DNA of 33,951 nt, from positions 1-33,951 of the forward strand of contig JAGSHI010000029.1 of the NCBI GenBank assembly GCA_023954635.1, given 5' to 3'. Positions within the stretch are counted from its first letter, which is position 1. Every line of letters starts with the position of its first letter. A program made the translations under genes and the position numbers. The notes beneath the pieces were generated by a model that was not told the origin of the DNA, did no database searches, and saw nothing but the letters and a program-made list of their open reading frames with translations. This DNA is from Bacteriovoracaceae bacterium. GTDB taxonomy: Bacteria; Bdellovibrionota; Bacteriovoracia; Bacteriovoracales; Bacteriovoracaceae. Shown here in pieces: positions 24,732 through 32,878 of the stretch.

Positions 24732-24761
24732 TTACATAAAATCAGTAACTTATGTCATAAT
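24732..24761 (+). promoter_or_regulatory. Candidate promoter with inverted repeat in the spacer
   Basis: TTACAT (24732-24737) and CATAAT (24756-24761) are 18 bases apart. An inverted repeat ACATAA-N10-TTATGT (24734-24739, 24749-24754) covers most of the spacer, a usual position for an operator. The predicted leader before the ATG at 24852 is about 85 bases. Confidence 0.38.
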
Positions 24762-24851
24762 CTGGGATAAATATTTTTTCTAAATTATCATCATGTTAGA
24801 ATTAATAGGTTGTACGTTTTGAAGCTGAACCAGTTGAAGTGGGAAAAAACT

Positions 24852-25847
24852 ATGTTAAAGACAATTCTATTTATCTCCCTTGTTTTATTATTCTCTTGTC
24901 GTGATGGTGGTGGCGAAATTGGTGGAATCACCAACGATCAATATAATCAAATTAACGATCCTCTCCCCGAACCAACTCCGGATGTAGACCAAGACAATCC
25001 GTGCCCTAGACCAACGGATGATGGGACTGGGAATATGGGGGACCTCGATGATCATATTGGAACTATTACTTGCCAAAAGAAATGTCCCCATCACTACTCG
25101 GTACTTAAAGAATTAGATGAAGTTGATCCGTTAGGACATTTTGCCTTTCCTAATGCCTTTAGAACTAGAGCTGGGAAGTGTAGGGGATATACAATAACTC
25201 AACAAAAATTTAATATGCTGGCCGAGTTTAATAAAGGTAAAAATCCAAACAACTGTGGTCATGGCAAACCAATGACATCTAACTGTAAGTCGCTTTATAA
25301 AAGGCTTGTTGATGATATTATAAACTTCAAAGTCACAGAAATCCCAGGCTTTAATGGACTTCATCAATTCTCAAGGGATCCTTATATTCAGGGAATCTTA
25401 AGTAAAGAAATTAAAAGTTGGAGCCATCGTTTCACGGCCTCAAGTCCTCATCTCTCAGAAAAAACGGGAAATCATAAACTTGATGTTTTTAATGAAGTCA
25501 TGAAAAGAGTTGAAAAAAGACAGATGCCTTATCTTGGAATTAAGGGGAATGGAATAGGGGATCACGCTGTAATGCCATATAAAATGAAAGTAATTGCAGG
25601 AAAAAAAGCACTTTGTATAAGAGATCCTAATATACAACCAACAGGTTCTGATGGAAGAGATATGTGCTCTAATTACATGTATAAGGAAGGTTCTAATGTC
25701 TATTACCACAGAAAAGGTAAAAGACTATCTAAGATGTCTAAGTTTAATATCTATGGAGAAGAAGACAAAAGAACTGTGAAATACGTTGAGGCTAGAAAAA
25801 AGTATTGTGTTACTCAAATGGTTGAGGGAGGTCTTTGTGTTCAGTAA
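24852..25847 (+). CDS. Lipoprotein with papain-like cysteine peptidase pattern
   Basis: 331 residues from the ATG at 24852, which gives a lipoprotein signal with lipobox LFSC (Cys16); a TTG 14 codons upstream would bury it. Residues 17-75 are Gly/Pro/Asp-rich linker. The rest shows the order Cys-His-Asp of papain-fold enzymes: GKCRGYT (Cys110), GDHAV (His238) and IRDPN (Asp258, Asn260). This C-x-G-x-T / HAV / DPN pattern occurs in papain-like peptidases and related acyltransferases. Several other cysteines may be disulfides, so the nucleophile assignment is tentative. Its position on the outer or periplasmic face would suit prey or envelope protein processing. Its last codons overlap the next start by 11 bases. 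Confidence 0.65.
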   Translation: MLKTILFISLVLLFSCRDGGGEIGGITNDQYNQINDPLPEPTPDVDQDNPCPRPTDDGTGNMGDLDDHIGTITCQKKCPHHYSVLKELDEVDPLGHFAFPNAFRTRAGKCRGYTITQQKFNMLAEFNKGKNPNNCGHGKPMTSNCKSLYKRLVDDIINFKVTEIPGFNGLHQFSRDPYIQGILSKEIKSWSHRFTASSPHLSEKTGNHKLDVFNEVMKRVEKRQMPYLGIKGNGIGDHAVMPYKMKVIAGKKALCIRDPNIQPTGSDGRDMCSNYMYKEGSNVYYHRKGKRLSKMSKFNIYGEEDKRTVKYVEARKKYCVTQMVEGGLCVQ

Positions 25848-26640
25848 ACTATTACTACTCTCACTACTACTTCCAACATTTCTTTTTGCTGAAGATATTA
25901 AAATCCCAATGAAGATTATTAAAGAGTATGAGAAAAAATATAATGTAAAATACGCTGAGTTAAATAATACTGAAAAAGCATCTCTTTATCTTAAAGCTGG
26001 ATCTCGTTTATACGAAGTGAAGGAGTTTAAAGGAGCAAGGTATACCCTCGGTAAGTCTCTCTCTGATGGAAACATTGAAGTACAGTTGAAGTCCTGTGCC
26101 CTTTTGTCTGAGATTTCAATAAGGCAAAATTATAAAAATTGGAATGAAGATTGTTTGTCTTCTTTTAACGATAAATTACTCAAAGATTACCCAGATGAAT
26201 TTGCCGAAATATTAATGTACAGATTACGGCAAAAGAAAGAGCTTTCTTCAAGGCTATTCAATAAGACTCAAAATACACTCTTAGTGAAATTAGGGTATGA
26301 AGATGATATTGCTTGGCTTGATTCACATGTACTACTTAATAGAAAAGAATACTTCAACTCTTGGAAACTCTTAAAGAAATTTTCATCAGAAAATCTAATG
26401 GTAAATGACAAAATAACACTAGATATATTAAGAAAATTGGCAGGAATTAAAGGAACTATGCTTTGCAAAAAAGAGCTAGATAAATATGGAAAGAAATACA
26501 GTCTGACTCTTGGTTTATGCGATGAGCTTCACAGAAAGAATAGAATAAATTTTATGTTATTTAAAAAGTATAAAAAAGATGTCAATAAAGAAGACTTTTT
26601 TGTTAGAGACTTAATCGATCACTTCGTTGCAAGCAAGTAA
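25837..26640 (+). CDS. Secreted alpha-helical protein coupled to the papain-like lipoprotein
   Basis: 267 residues from a GTG at 25837, preceded by GAGGGAGG at ideal distance; this start also gives a clean signal peptide (1-17, cleavage FLFA-ED). The mature chain is Lys/Leu-rich and helical, with pairs of helices spaced like TPR or Sel1 units (SLYLKAGSRLYEV, ALLSEISIRQ) but no clear consensus. A TPR-like scaffold is possible. Translation is coupled to the upstream lipoprotein (11-base overlap), so the two probably act together. No enzyme motif seen. Confidence 0.72.
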   Translation: MFSKLLLLSLLLPTFLFAEDIKIPMKIIKEYEKKYNVKYAELNNTEKASLYLKAGSRLYEVKEFKGARYTLGKSLSDGNIEVQLKSCALLSEISIRQNYKNWNEDCLSSFNDKLLKDYPDEFAEILMYRLRQKKELSSRLFNKTQNTLLVKLGYEDDIAWLDSHVLLNRKEYFNSWKLLKKFSSENLMVNDKITLDILRKLAGIKGTMLCKKELDKYGKKYSLTLGLCDELHRKNRINFMLFKKYKKDVNKEDFFVRDLIDHFVASK

Positions 26641-26653
26641 TTCAGTTGTGTAT

Positions 26654-26670
26654 TTGATATAAAATATCAA
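26654..26670. promoter_or_regulatory. 17-bp perfect palindrome TTGATATAAAATATCAA before the P-type ATPase
   Basis: Arms TTGATAT and ATATCAA are exact complements around AAA. It sits 14 bases after the previous stop and 36 bases before the ATPase ATG. It is not followed by a T-run, so it is a poor terminator; an operator for a metal- or stress-responsive repressor fits better. A TAAAAT (26693-26698) downstream could be the -10 and would start the mRNA at or next to the ATG, which has no Shine-Dalgarno. Confidence 0.45.
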
Positions 26671-26706
26671 GACAAGATTGAATAAAATTATGTAAAATAA
26701 GACTGT

Positions 26707-29271
26707 ATGGAAGATGAAATACCTAAAAACACATGGTTTTCTCAGGCTCCTAGTCAGGTCGTAAATGCTTTTGAATCCTCCCTCGATAAGGGCTTGTCTC
26801 TTTCTGAAGCTGAAACTCGTTTAATTAAATTTGGGAAGAACAGAATTCCTATCGAAAAGAAAACTACTCTTTTCAGTATGATCTTGAATCAACTGTCAGA
26901 TTTTATGATAGTCATACTCATTTTTGCCTCTATCCTCGCAGGAGCTTTAGGTGAAATTGCCGATTCTATTGCTGTCTTAGTAATCATAGTCATTAATGCA
27001 TGTATTGGAGTGATTCAAGAGTATAAAGCAGAGGAGGCCTTGGACGCTCTTCAGAAAATGACGACTCCACACTCCTTGGTCCTCCGCAATGGTTTATGGA
27101 GTGAAATAAGTTCAGATGATTTAGTCCCAGGAGATATTGTAAAGATTGAGGCCGGAAATGTTATTTCAGCTGATATGAGAGTTTTACAAGGGTCCTCTCT
27201 CAAAACAGAAGAAGCTGCTCTAACTGGAGAAAGTGTTTCTGTCGAAAAATCACATTCTGAGATCAACGAGAACACAGTTTTAGCGGAACGAACTTCAATG
27301 GTCTATAAAGGAACATTGGTTTCTTATGGGCACGCAATAGGGATAGTTACTGCGACAGGACTGAATACTGAATTTGGAAAAATAGCGAATCTTTTAAAAA
27401 GTGAAAAGCGTGTCGCAACACCTTTACAAAGAAAGATGGAAATTTTTGGAAAAAAACTAACATGGTTTTTACTTCTTATTTGTTTGTTAATTTTTATCTT
27501 TGGAGTCTTAAGAGGAGAAACGTGGATTGAAATGCTCATGACCTCTGTTTCGCTCGCAGTTGCTGCCATTCCGGAAGCATTACCTGCAGTGTTAACAATA
27601 TCTTTAGCATTAGGTGCAAGGACATTAGTTAAAAGAAATGCCTTGGTTCAAAGATTACCAGCAGTGGAAACATTAGGGACTGTCACTTATATTTGTTCAG
27701 ATAAAACAGGTACATTAACTGAAAATAAAATGTCAGTTGATGAAATCTGGACACTAAATTTACCTGAAGAAAAGCTAATTAGTTCTATGTATATGAACAA
27801 TGATACTGAAATAGGAGAGAACAAAAGACTTATTGGAGAACCAACAGAAACTTCAATGTTTAGGTATGCATTAGATGAGTGCAAAAATAGTAAAAACCTT
27901 AATGACTTTAGTAGAGTTGGTGAAATCCCTTTTGATTCAACCGTTAAGAGGATGACAACAGTTCATCAAAATACTAAAGATAGCTCATTTCAAATCATTG
28001 TTAAGGGAGCTCTTGAAAGTATTTTACCCCTATGTGACAACATCGATCCCACAATTGAAAAAAAAGCCCATTCTATGGCCAGTGATGGGCTAAGGGTTTT
28101 AGCCTTTGCGATTAAGTCTACAAAGTCTAAAGGGAGTGAAGCTGACTGGAATTCTGGCTTAAGTTTTCTGGGATTAGTTGGCTTAATTGACCCACCAAGG
28201 AAAGAGTCTGAAGATGCCGTAAGAGAATGTAAAAATGCTGGAATAATCCCATTAATGATTACTGGAGATCATCCTGTTACAGCACTAGCAATTGCAAAGC
28301 GAGTTGGAATTGTTTCTGCCGATGATACCGAAGTTATAACTGGAAGTGAGTTAAGTACTTTTTCTGACGATACTCTTAAAGATCATCTCAAAAAAACGAG
28401 GGTCTTCTCTAGAATGACACCAGAGCAGAAAATTAGAATTGTTAAAATTTTACAGGAAGAAGGTGAGTATGTGGCCATGACTGGTGATGGAGTAAATGAT
28501 GCTCCAAGCTTAAAAAGGGCCGATATAGGAATTGCAATGGGAATCACTGGTACTGATGTTGCAAGAAAAGCTGCTCACATGACACTTCTTGATGATAACT
28601 TTTCAACTATTGTAAAGGCCATCCGTGAAGGACGTAGAATTTTTGACAATATTAAAAAATTTATTAAATTTGCCCTGATCGGAAACTCTGGTGAAGTTCT
28701 AACTATTTTCTTGGCGCCTATATTTGGCCTAAGTATTCCATTATTACCGATCCATATTTTATGGGTTAATTTAATTACAGATGGTATGCCAGGACTTGCT
28801 TTTTCAAAAGAAACTGAGGAAGAAGGAATTATGTCAAGAAAACCTAGGGATGTTTCCGGCAGAGTTTTTGATAAGAAATTTATTAGGCAAATCTTAATGT
28901 ATGGAACTCTTATTTCTGCTGTAACATTAATAGGCTACTCAATGAGTTTATCTAAGTCTGAAGTCCATGCTCAGAGTGTCGCATTTACAATATTAACATT
29001 TAGTCAGTTGATTCTAGTTTTAGAACTAAGAAGAAAAAAAGAGTCACTTTTTTCAAAGTCATTTTTTTCAAACCCTTCTATGTTATTCGCTGTAGGGTTA
29101 GGTTTTTTATTTCATTTTCTTATATTATACATACCCGTTCTAAATGGATTTTTTAAAACAGTTCCTCTTGGAAATAGTGACTTGATATTAAGCTTTGGTC
29201 TTGTTTCTATTATTGGTTTTGTTTTCGAAATCGAAAAATTAATTAACAAATTACAATATCGTTCAGTATGA
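26707..29271 (+). CDS. P-type cation ATPase, Ca2+/Mn2+ type (P2A, PMR1/PacL-like)
   Basis: 854 residues. Inner-membrane pump that exports Ca2+ or Mn2+ using ATP. An N-terminal cation-ATPase domain (1-60) leads to helices M1-M2. The actuator domain has LTGES (172-176); M4 has IPEALP (Glu290). The phosphorylation site is DKTGTLT (Asp332), with KGA (433-435), TGDGVNDAP (592-600) and a hinge before M5. M6 carries NLITDG (Asn688, Asp692), and 10 helices are expected. Glu290, Asn688 and Asp692 form the single ion site of PMR1/LCA1-type pumps. The ion is inferred, not proven. The gene stands alone behind a palindrome, suggesting its own regulation. Confidence 0.93.
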   Translation: MEDEIPKNTWFSQAPSQVVNAFESSLDKGLSLSEAETRLIKFGKNRIPIEKKTTLFSMILNQLSDFMIVILIFASILAGALGEIADSIAVLVIIVINACIGVIQEYKAEEALDALQKMTTPHSLVLRNGLWSEISSDDLVPGDIVKIEAGNVISADMRVLQGSSLKTEEAALTGESVSVEKSHSEINENTVLAERTSMVYKGTLVSYGHAIGIVTATGLNTEFGKIANLLKSEKRVATPLQRKMEIFGKKLTWFLLLICLLIFIFGVLRGETWIEMLMTSVSLAVAAIPEALPAVLTISLALGARTLVKRNALVQRLPAVETLGTVTYICSDKTGTLTENKMSVDEIWTLNLPEEKLISSMYMNNDTEIGENKRLIGEPTETSMFRYALDECKNSKNLNDFSRVGEIPFDSTVKRMTTVHQNTKDSSFQIIVKGALESILPLCDNIDPTIEKKAHSMASDGLRVLAFAIKSTKSKGSEADWNSGLSFLGLVGLIDPPRKESEDAVRECKNAGIIPLMITGDHPVTALAIAKRVGIVSADDTEVITGSELSTFSDDTLKDHLKKTRVFSRMTPEQKIRIVKILQEEGEYVAMTGDGVNDAPSLKRADIGIAMGITGTDVARKAAHMTLLDDNFSTIVKAIREGRRIFDNIKKFIKFALIGNSGEVLTIFLAPIFGLSIPLLPIHILWVNLITDGMPGLAFSKETEEEGIMSRKPRDVSGRVFDKKFIRQILMYGTLISAVTLIGYSMSLSKSEVHAQSVAFTILTFSQLILVLELRRKKESLFSKSFFSNPSMLFAVGLGFLFHFLILYIPVLNGFFKTVPLGNSDLILSFGLVSIIGFVFEIEKLINKLQYRSV

Positions 29272-29406
29272 AGTAGTGGGTTCATTGGTTAATTTCTACT
29301 ATACTTCTTGTTATATCCTTTATTAGACATAAAACTTTGAAATCTTAACTTAATTTTACTAGGCAGTAATTCGGCTTGTGGGACTAATTTTTATTACGTA
29401 AGTTGT

Positions 29407-30156
29407 TTAATCTATTGTCTCTTGACTCCAGATATTCATTTCTGGGAACTGAAGCATATTTAATTTGTCTAAGCCTGGTAGTGGATTTGTTTTATTTTCT
29501 TTGGCCCAAGCTGTAGCGAAAACTCCACCATCTAAGTTTGCATGCCATTTACTGATTTCAGGTTCTTGCAGATAACAATGTCCGAAAACATTAAAAAGAC
29601 CTGGAATGTCTGAAATCTTACCATCTTCAAATGGTTTTCCTCCATTTCTAGAATAAGGTCTATTCCAAATGAGTTTATCTTTTTCGATGTCAGTGAGTGG
29701 AACCATAAAATCGACATCTGAAAGCCATGAATGAGAAACAACTAAAATTCTTCCATCTTCATTCCTAGCTTCAGGATAAGGGATGATATAGGGGAGCCGT
29801 TTCATCCACTCTATTTGCTCATTCATTTCATCCATTTCTTCGTCAGAACTACCAAATTCAGAAAAATAAAGTCGACCTCCATTTTTCATATAATCAGGAC
29901 CTGACATATTTTGGCCTGTTGAAAAATCGATGAGCATTTTCTCATGATTTCCCATTACGACATGGACTTTCTTTTCCATACAAAAATCGACAACTTTCCT
30001 GCCTTTACAACCTCTGTCGATTAAGTCACCAGTGACAGTTAAGAGTGAATAGAATTCATCTTCTGACAGACCTGTCTCTGCAATGACTTTTTTACAAAGG
30101 GCCATAAAGGTCTCAAAATGGCCATGAATATCAGTTGTTATAAATCTTGTACTCAT
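29407..30156 (-). CDS. Calcineurin-type metallophosphoesterase (PPP phosphatase-like)
   Basis: 249 residues, cytoplasmic. The two-metal site motifs are all present: DIHGH (Asp9, His11), GDLIDRG (Asp44, Arg48), GNHE (Asn70, His71), VSHS and FGH. The order and the GDxxDRG/GNHE pair fit the PPP group that includes bacterial Ser/Thr phosphatases (PrpA/PrpE, PphA) and ApaH-type diadenosine tetraphosphatases. The size fits PphA/PrpE. Protein phosphatase or nucleotide hydrolase cannot be separated by eye. It diverges from the Ppx/GppA gene with 100 bases between, which hints at a shared signal-nucleotide or phosphate role. No Shine-Dalgarno is obvious. Confidence 0.85.
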   Translation of the reverse strand: MSTRFITTDIHGHFETFMALCKKVIAETGLSEDEFYSLLTVTGDLIDRGCKGRKVVDFCMEKKVHVVMGNHEKMLIDFSTGQNMSGPDYMKNGGRLYFSEFGSSDEEMDEMNEQIEWMKRLPYIIPYPEARNEDGRILVVSHSWLSDVDFMVPLTDIEKDKLIWNRPYSRNGGKPFEDGKISDIPGLFNVFGHCYLQEPEISKWHANLDGGVFATAWAKENKTNPLPGLDKLNMLQFPEMNIWSQETID

Positions 30157-30256
30157 ATGTTTATCTTATCATAAATTTCATTGCCTGTTACGCATATTCC
30201 TAAATTGTATTTTTAAGAAATGTATAAGATCATAAACATAGTTATTAAGGGAATTT
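30157..30256. promoter_or_regulatory. Divergent control region with mirrored ATGTTTAT/ATAAACAT
   Basis: Between the phosphatase and Ppx/GppA genes, ATGTTTAT (30157-30164) and ATAAACAT (30232-30239) are exact inverted copies placed symmetrically next to the two starts; CTTAT/ATAAG copies lie just inside. They could be twin binding sites or simply two AT-rich promoter ends. The plus-strand gene has Shine-Dalgarno AAGGGA before its ATG. Confidence 0.35.
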
Positions 30257-31177
30257 ATGAAGAGAATTGCGGCCATCGATATAGGCTCAAATGCAATAAG
30301 AGAATGTATAGTCGAAGTTAAAGATAACTTTGAATATAAAGTTATACATAAAAAAAGAACACCTATTCGGTTGGGTGATGAAGCTTTTACTCATGGGGTT
30401 TTGTCAGAAAATACAATCAATGAATGCTTAGATATATTTGAAAAAATGAGAAGCCATTTTGAATCAGAAAATGTTCAGTTGATACGGGCAGTTGCCACAA
30501 GTGCATTAAGAGGCTCTAAAAACTCTAAAGAGTTTGTCAGAAAAATATTTAATAAAACAGGTATCGTTATTAATATTATTGATGGACTTCATGAAGCTAA
30601 GTTAATTTATAAAGCAGTAAAAAAAGAAGTTGATATATGTTCCTCGAAAGCCTTATTGATGGATTTAGGTGGAGGTAGTTTGGAGTTAACAGCTCTTCTT
30701 AATGGAAGAATAGTGAAATGTCATACCTTCAAGTTAGGCGCTCTTCGGTTACAGCATTTGCAGGCATTGTCAGAAGAAAGAATGCTTAACCACATTGAAA
30801 GTAAAAAGAATAAAATTATTGATTTTCTAGAAGATTGTTTTGAAAGTAATTATGATCAACTATTATTAGTTGGTACAGGTGGAAACCCACGTCGAATGGG
30901 AAAACTTAGAAAAAAATTTCTAGGTAAAAGTTCTAGTTGTCATGTACTAGAAGAAGAACTTGAATACTTTCATTCAGAATTTAAAAACTTAGAACCAAGT
31001 AGTAGGGCAGAGAAGTTTGAACTTCGAGCAGATAGGGCGGATGTTATCTTACCTGCAATTGATGTTTTCAAAATGATGATGAAATTAGTTAATGTATCAA
31101 GAATTGAACTTCCAAAGGCCGGATTAATTAATGGTGTGTTTGAAGATGTTTTAGGCCCTGAGGATAATAGAGTTTAG
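30257..31177 (+). CDS. Ppx/GppA phosphatase family protein (single-domain)
   Basis: 306 residues. The ASKHA-fold core matches exopolyphosphatase / pppGpp phosphohydrolase: DIGSNAIR (8-15), RAVATSALR (77-85), HEAKLIY with the likely catalytic Glu113, DLGGGSLEL (136-144) and GTGGNPRRM in domain II. It lacks the C-terminal HD-like domain of E. coli Ppx (513) and GppA, so it is a short form as found in many bacteria and archaea. It would hydrolyse polyphosphate ends or pppGpp; which one cannot be told. Neighbouring divergent phosphatase suggests joint phosphate or alarmone turnover. Confidence 0.88.
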   Translation: MKRIAAIDIGSNAIRECIVEVKDNFEYKVIHKKRTPIRLGDEAFTHGVLSENTINECLDIFEKMRSHFESENVQLIRAVATSALRGSKNSKEFVRKIFNKTGIVINIIDGLHEAKLIYKAVKKEVDICSSKALLMDLGGGSLELTALLNGRIVKCHTFKLGALRLQHLQALSEERMLNHIESKKNKIIDFLEDCFESNYDQLLLVGTGGNPRRMGKLRKKFLGKSSSCHVLEEELEYFHSEFKNLEPSSRAEKFELRADRADVILPAIDVFKMMMKLVNVSRIELPKAGLINGVFEDVLGPEDNRV

Positions 31178-31241
31178 CCTAATAATTGACCCAAGAACTT
31201 GTCACTCTTAGAAAACGTTACTTTACGATATCCTTCCTATC

Positions 31242-31269
31242 TTACTGAAATTATATACCTAAATAATAT
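31242..31269 (+). promoter_or_regulatory. Candidate promoter TTACTG-N16-TAATAT
   Basis: The pair lies 60-90 bases before the ATG of the Arg-rich repeat protein at 31331 and would give a leader of about 55 bases ending in a strong GGAGGG Shine-Dalgarno. The region is AT-rich, so the match is only moderately specific. Confidence 0.35.
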
Positions 31270-31330
31270 TGTTACACTACACTTCATAGCAGACCGATAA
31301 TGAATCGTCTGATTCTTTATGGAGGGTTCT

Positions 31331-32149
31331 ATGAAATTTTTGTTGTCCTTAATTGCTTTGTTTTCAATGTCAATATCATTACCAGTTCTATCTCAAGATG
31401 GACTTCCCTCTATCTCACCTCCAGATAAAATGAGTGATACTGGAAGAGAGAATAGTGAATTTGGAAGAAGTCGAGCAGAAGAAGGTGGAAATGCTTATGG
31501 TCGAGACGATCAAGAGAGCAAAGAAAAGAAAAAAGATGGACGATGGGCCAAACGAAGAGAAAGAAGAAAAGATTTTAGAGATGATCGAAGTGGTGATAAG
31601 CAGGCATACCGAAAAGATAGAAAAGGTGACAGGAAAGACTTTCGCCAAGAGAGGCGTGGAGACAAGAAAGACTTCAGAGGTGAAAATGGTGAAGATCGTC
31701 GAAGTTTTCGTGCTGACTTAAAGGAAAACAATAGAGATTTCCGCTCTGGGAATATGGGCAAAAAAGAGTATAGACAAGCAAATAGAGAGGATCGAAAAGA
31801 TTATAAAAAAGATAGACGATCAGACAAGAAATCATATCGAAATGATCGGCAAGGGGATAGACAAGATTTTCGTAAAGAAAGAAGAGCTGACTCTAAAGGT
31901 TATCGAAAAGAAAGACGCAGTGATAAGAGAAGCTATAGAAATGAAAGATCTAGTGATAGGTCAAATTTCCGTAAAGAAAAGCGGTCTAATTATCAAGCTC
32001 TTGGGAGACGTGATAACTCGAACAATCGACGCAGAGATATGATGAAGAAAAGAAGAAATCAAGGAAGAAGTGCATTTGGACAACGACAAGGACAAAGACG
32101 CAATCGAGCGCCAGCCTCAATTCCGAGAGGTAATTCGAAACGAAGATAG
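31331..32149 (+). CDS. Secreted Arg/Lys/Asp-rich 11-residue repeat protein
   Basis: 272 residues from the ATG at 31331; an ATG four codons upstream is part of the ATGGAGGG Shine-Dalgarno. Residues 1-21 are a signal peptide. After a Ser/Gly/Glu-rich segment (22-65) comes a tandem array of about thirteen 11-residue units (about 75-217), consensus R-x-x-D-[KR]-[KRQ]-x-[FY]-R-x-[DE], with one unit of 10 residues. The tail (218-272) is again very basic, rich in Arg, Asn, Gln and Gly. There are no cysteines. Net charge is strongly positive. The 11-residue period fits hendecad helices or a disordered polyampholyte. No known domain. It could bind nucleic acid, lipopolysaccharide or peptidoglycan outside the cytoplasm; this is inference. 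Confidence 0.8.
   Translation: MKFLLSLIALFSMSISLPVLSQDGLPSISPPDKMSDTGRENSEFGRSRAEEGGNAYGRDDQESKEKKKDGRWAKRRERRKDFRDDRSGDKQAYRKDRKGDRKDFRQERRGDKKDFRGENGEDRRSFRADLKENNRDFRSGNMGKKEYRQANREDRKDYKKDRRSDKKSYRNDRQGDRQDFRKERRADSKGYRKERRSDKRSYRNERSSDRSNFRKEKRSNYQALGRRDNSNNRRRDMMKKRRNQGRSAFGQRQGQRRNRAPASIPRGNSKRR
31553..31981 (+). repeat. Imperfect 33-bp coding tandem repeat (about 13 copies)
   Basis: The DNA behind the 11-residue units repeats every 33 bases, with diverged copies built from AGA, CGA, AAA, GAT and TTT/TAT codons. The divergence at third positions shows the array is old and kept by selection on the protein, not freshly amplified. It also creates long open frames on other frames and strand that are not genes. 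Confidence 0.75.
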
Positions 32150-32278
32150 TTAAAACACTTTAAAAAGAAAATTCAGTTGACCCCAGAAGGTATTTGGAGG
32201 TGTATTGTTAAATACATCAAGCTTTTTGGGGCCATCACGATCTGTCATATTGAAAGTACTAAAAAATTAAATTCAAAG

Positions 32279-32878
32279 CTAATCCAATAAACTAAAACCA
32301 TCAATATAACCATGGCCTTTATTGTTAACTATTTGGAGAAAGACATAATTGGGAGAGTTTTTACTGAGTCTTAAATATTTATTCCATTTGTTTTTGCGAC
32401 ATTTCGTAGAGGTTTGCTGTTGATTTACTTGTATTTTTACATTCCGAGACATTGGAAAACAACGACCACTTATTTTTAGTTCACGGTTATCCTTATTAAA
32501 TTTTCGTTCTGTTATAGTTAGAAATGGGCTTTTCTTTTTGCTTTTGAACTTATCTACTTTTAAGAAAAGTTTAAAATTTTGATCATCAAACTTCACTAGA
32601 GAATCGACGATATTAAAAGACTTGAGCATTTTGGATTTAAGTATATTTCTTGAAAGGAAATAAACGATTTTTTGATTAGTAGATTTACCTTGAATGACAA
32701 AAAAACTGTCTTTTCTAAAAATATTTTTTACATTAATACCGGGATTAATTTTGATTCGATAAAACTGGATAGTGAAATCACCTACAGAAGGGGTCTTTTT
32801 TGAACTTGAGAGAGCAGTATTTGAGCTCAAAAAAATGATGAAAATACAGCATAAAGCCCATATTAATTGGCTCCTCAA
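32279..32878 (-). CDS. Secreted protein with Ig-like Cys-Cys domain
   Basis: 199 residues from a TTG start at 32878. Residues 1-24 form a signal peptide (start may be later). The C-terminal 65 residues follow a pattern I know from secreted Ig-like units: ISGRC...V.I.V...Cys...K.W...L.LS, ending in a G-Y-I-D-G strand, with one Cys pair as disulfide (GRC and TKC). The N-terminal part is beta-rich and basic. Start is uncertain: the only strong Shine-Dalgarno-like sequence, GAGGAG, lies in codons 2-3, after the TTG, and no ATG or GTG follows in frame at the right distance. No partner gene; convergent with the repeat-protein gene. Confidence 0.65.
   Translation of the reverse strand: MRSQLIWALCCIFIIFLSSNTALSSSKKTPSVGDFTIQFYRIKINPGINVKNIFRKDSFFVIQGKSTNQKIVYFLSRNILKSKMLKSFNIVDSLVKFDDQNFKLFLKVDKFKSKKKSPFLTITERKFNKDNRELKISGRCFPMSRNVKIQVNQQQTSTKCRKNKWNKYLRLSKNSPNYVFLQIVNNKGHGYIDGFSLLD

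Noticed and set aside
24810-24851. TTG start for the papain-like lipoprotein
   Set aside because: It would put 14 residues before a complete lipoprotein signal peptide.
25786-25836. TTG start for the helical secreted protein
   Set aside because: The GTG at 25837 has a much better ribosome site and a clean signal peptide.
31415-31761. Open frames in other frames and on the minus strand over the Arg-rich repeats
   Set aside because: They arise from the purine-rich 33-bp repeat; their translations are low-complexity Ser/Phe/Leu or Glu/Lys runs.
31553-31981. Regular repeats as a CRISPR array
   Set aside because: Units of 33 bases are contiguous, diverged and in frame within a coding sequence; there are no spacers.
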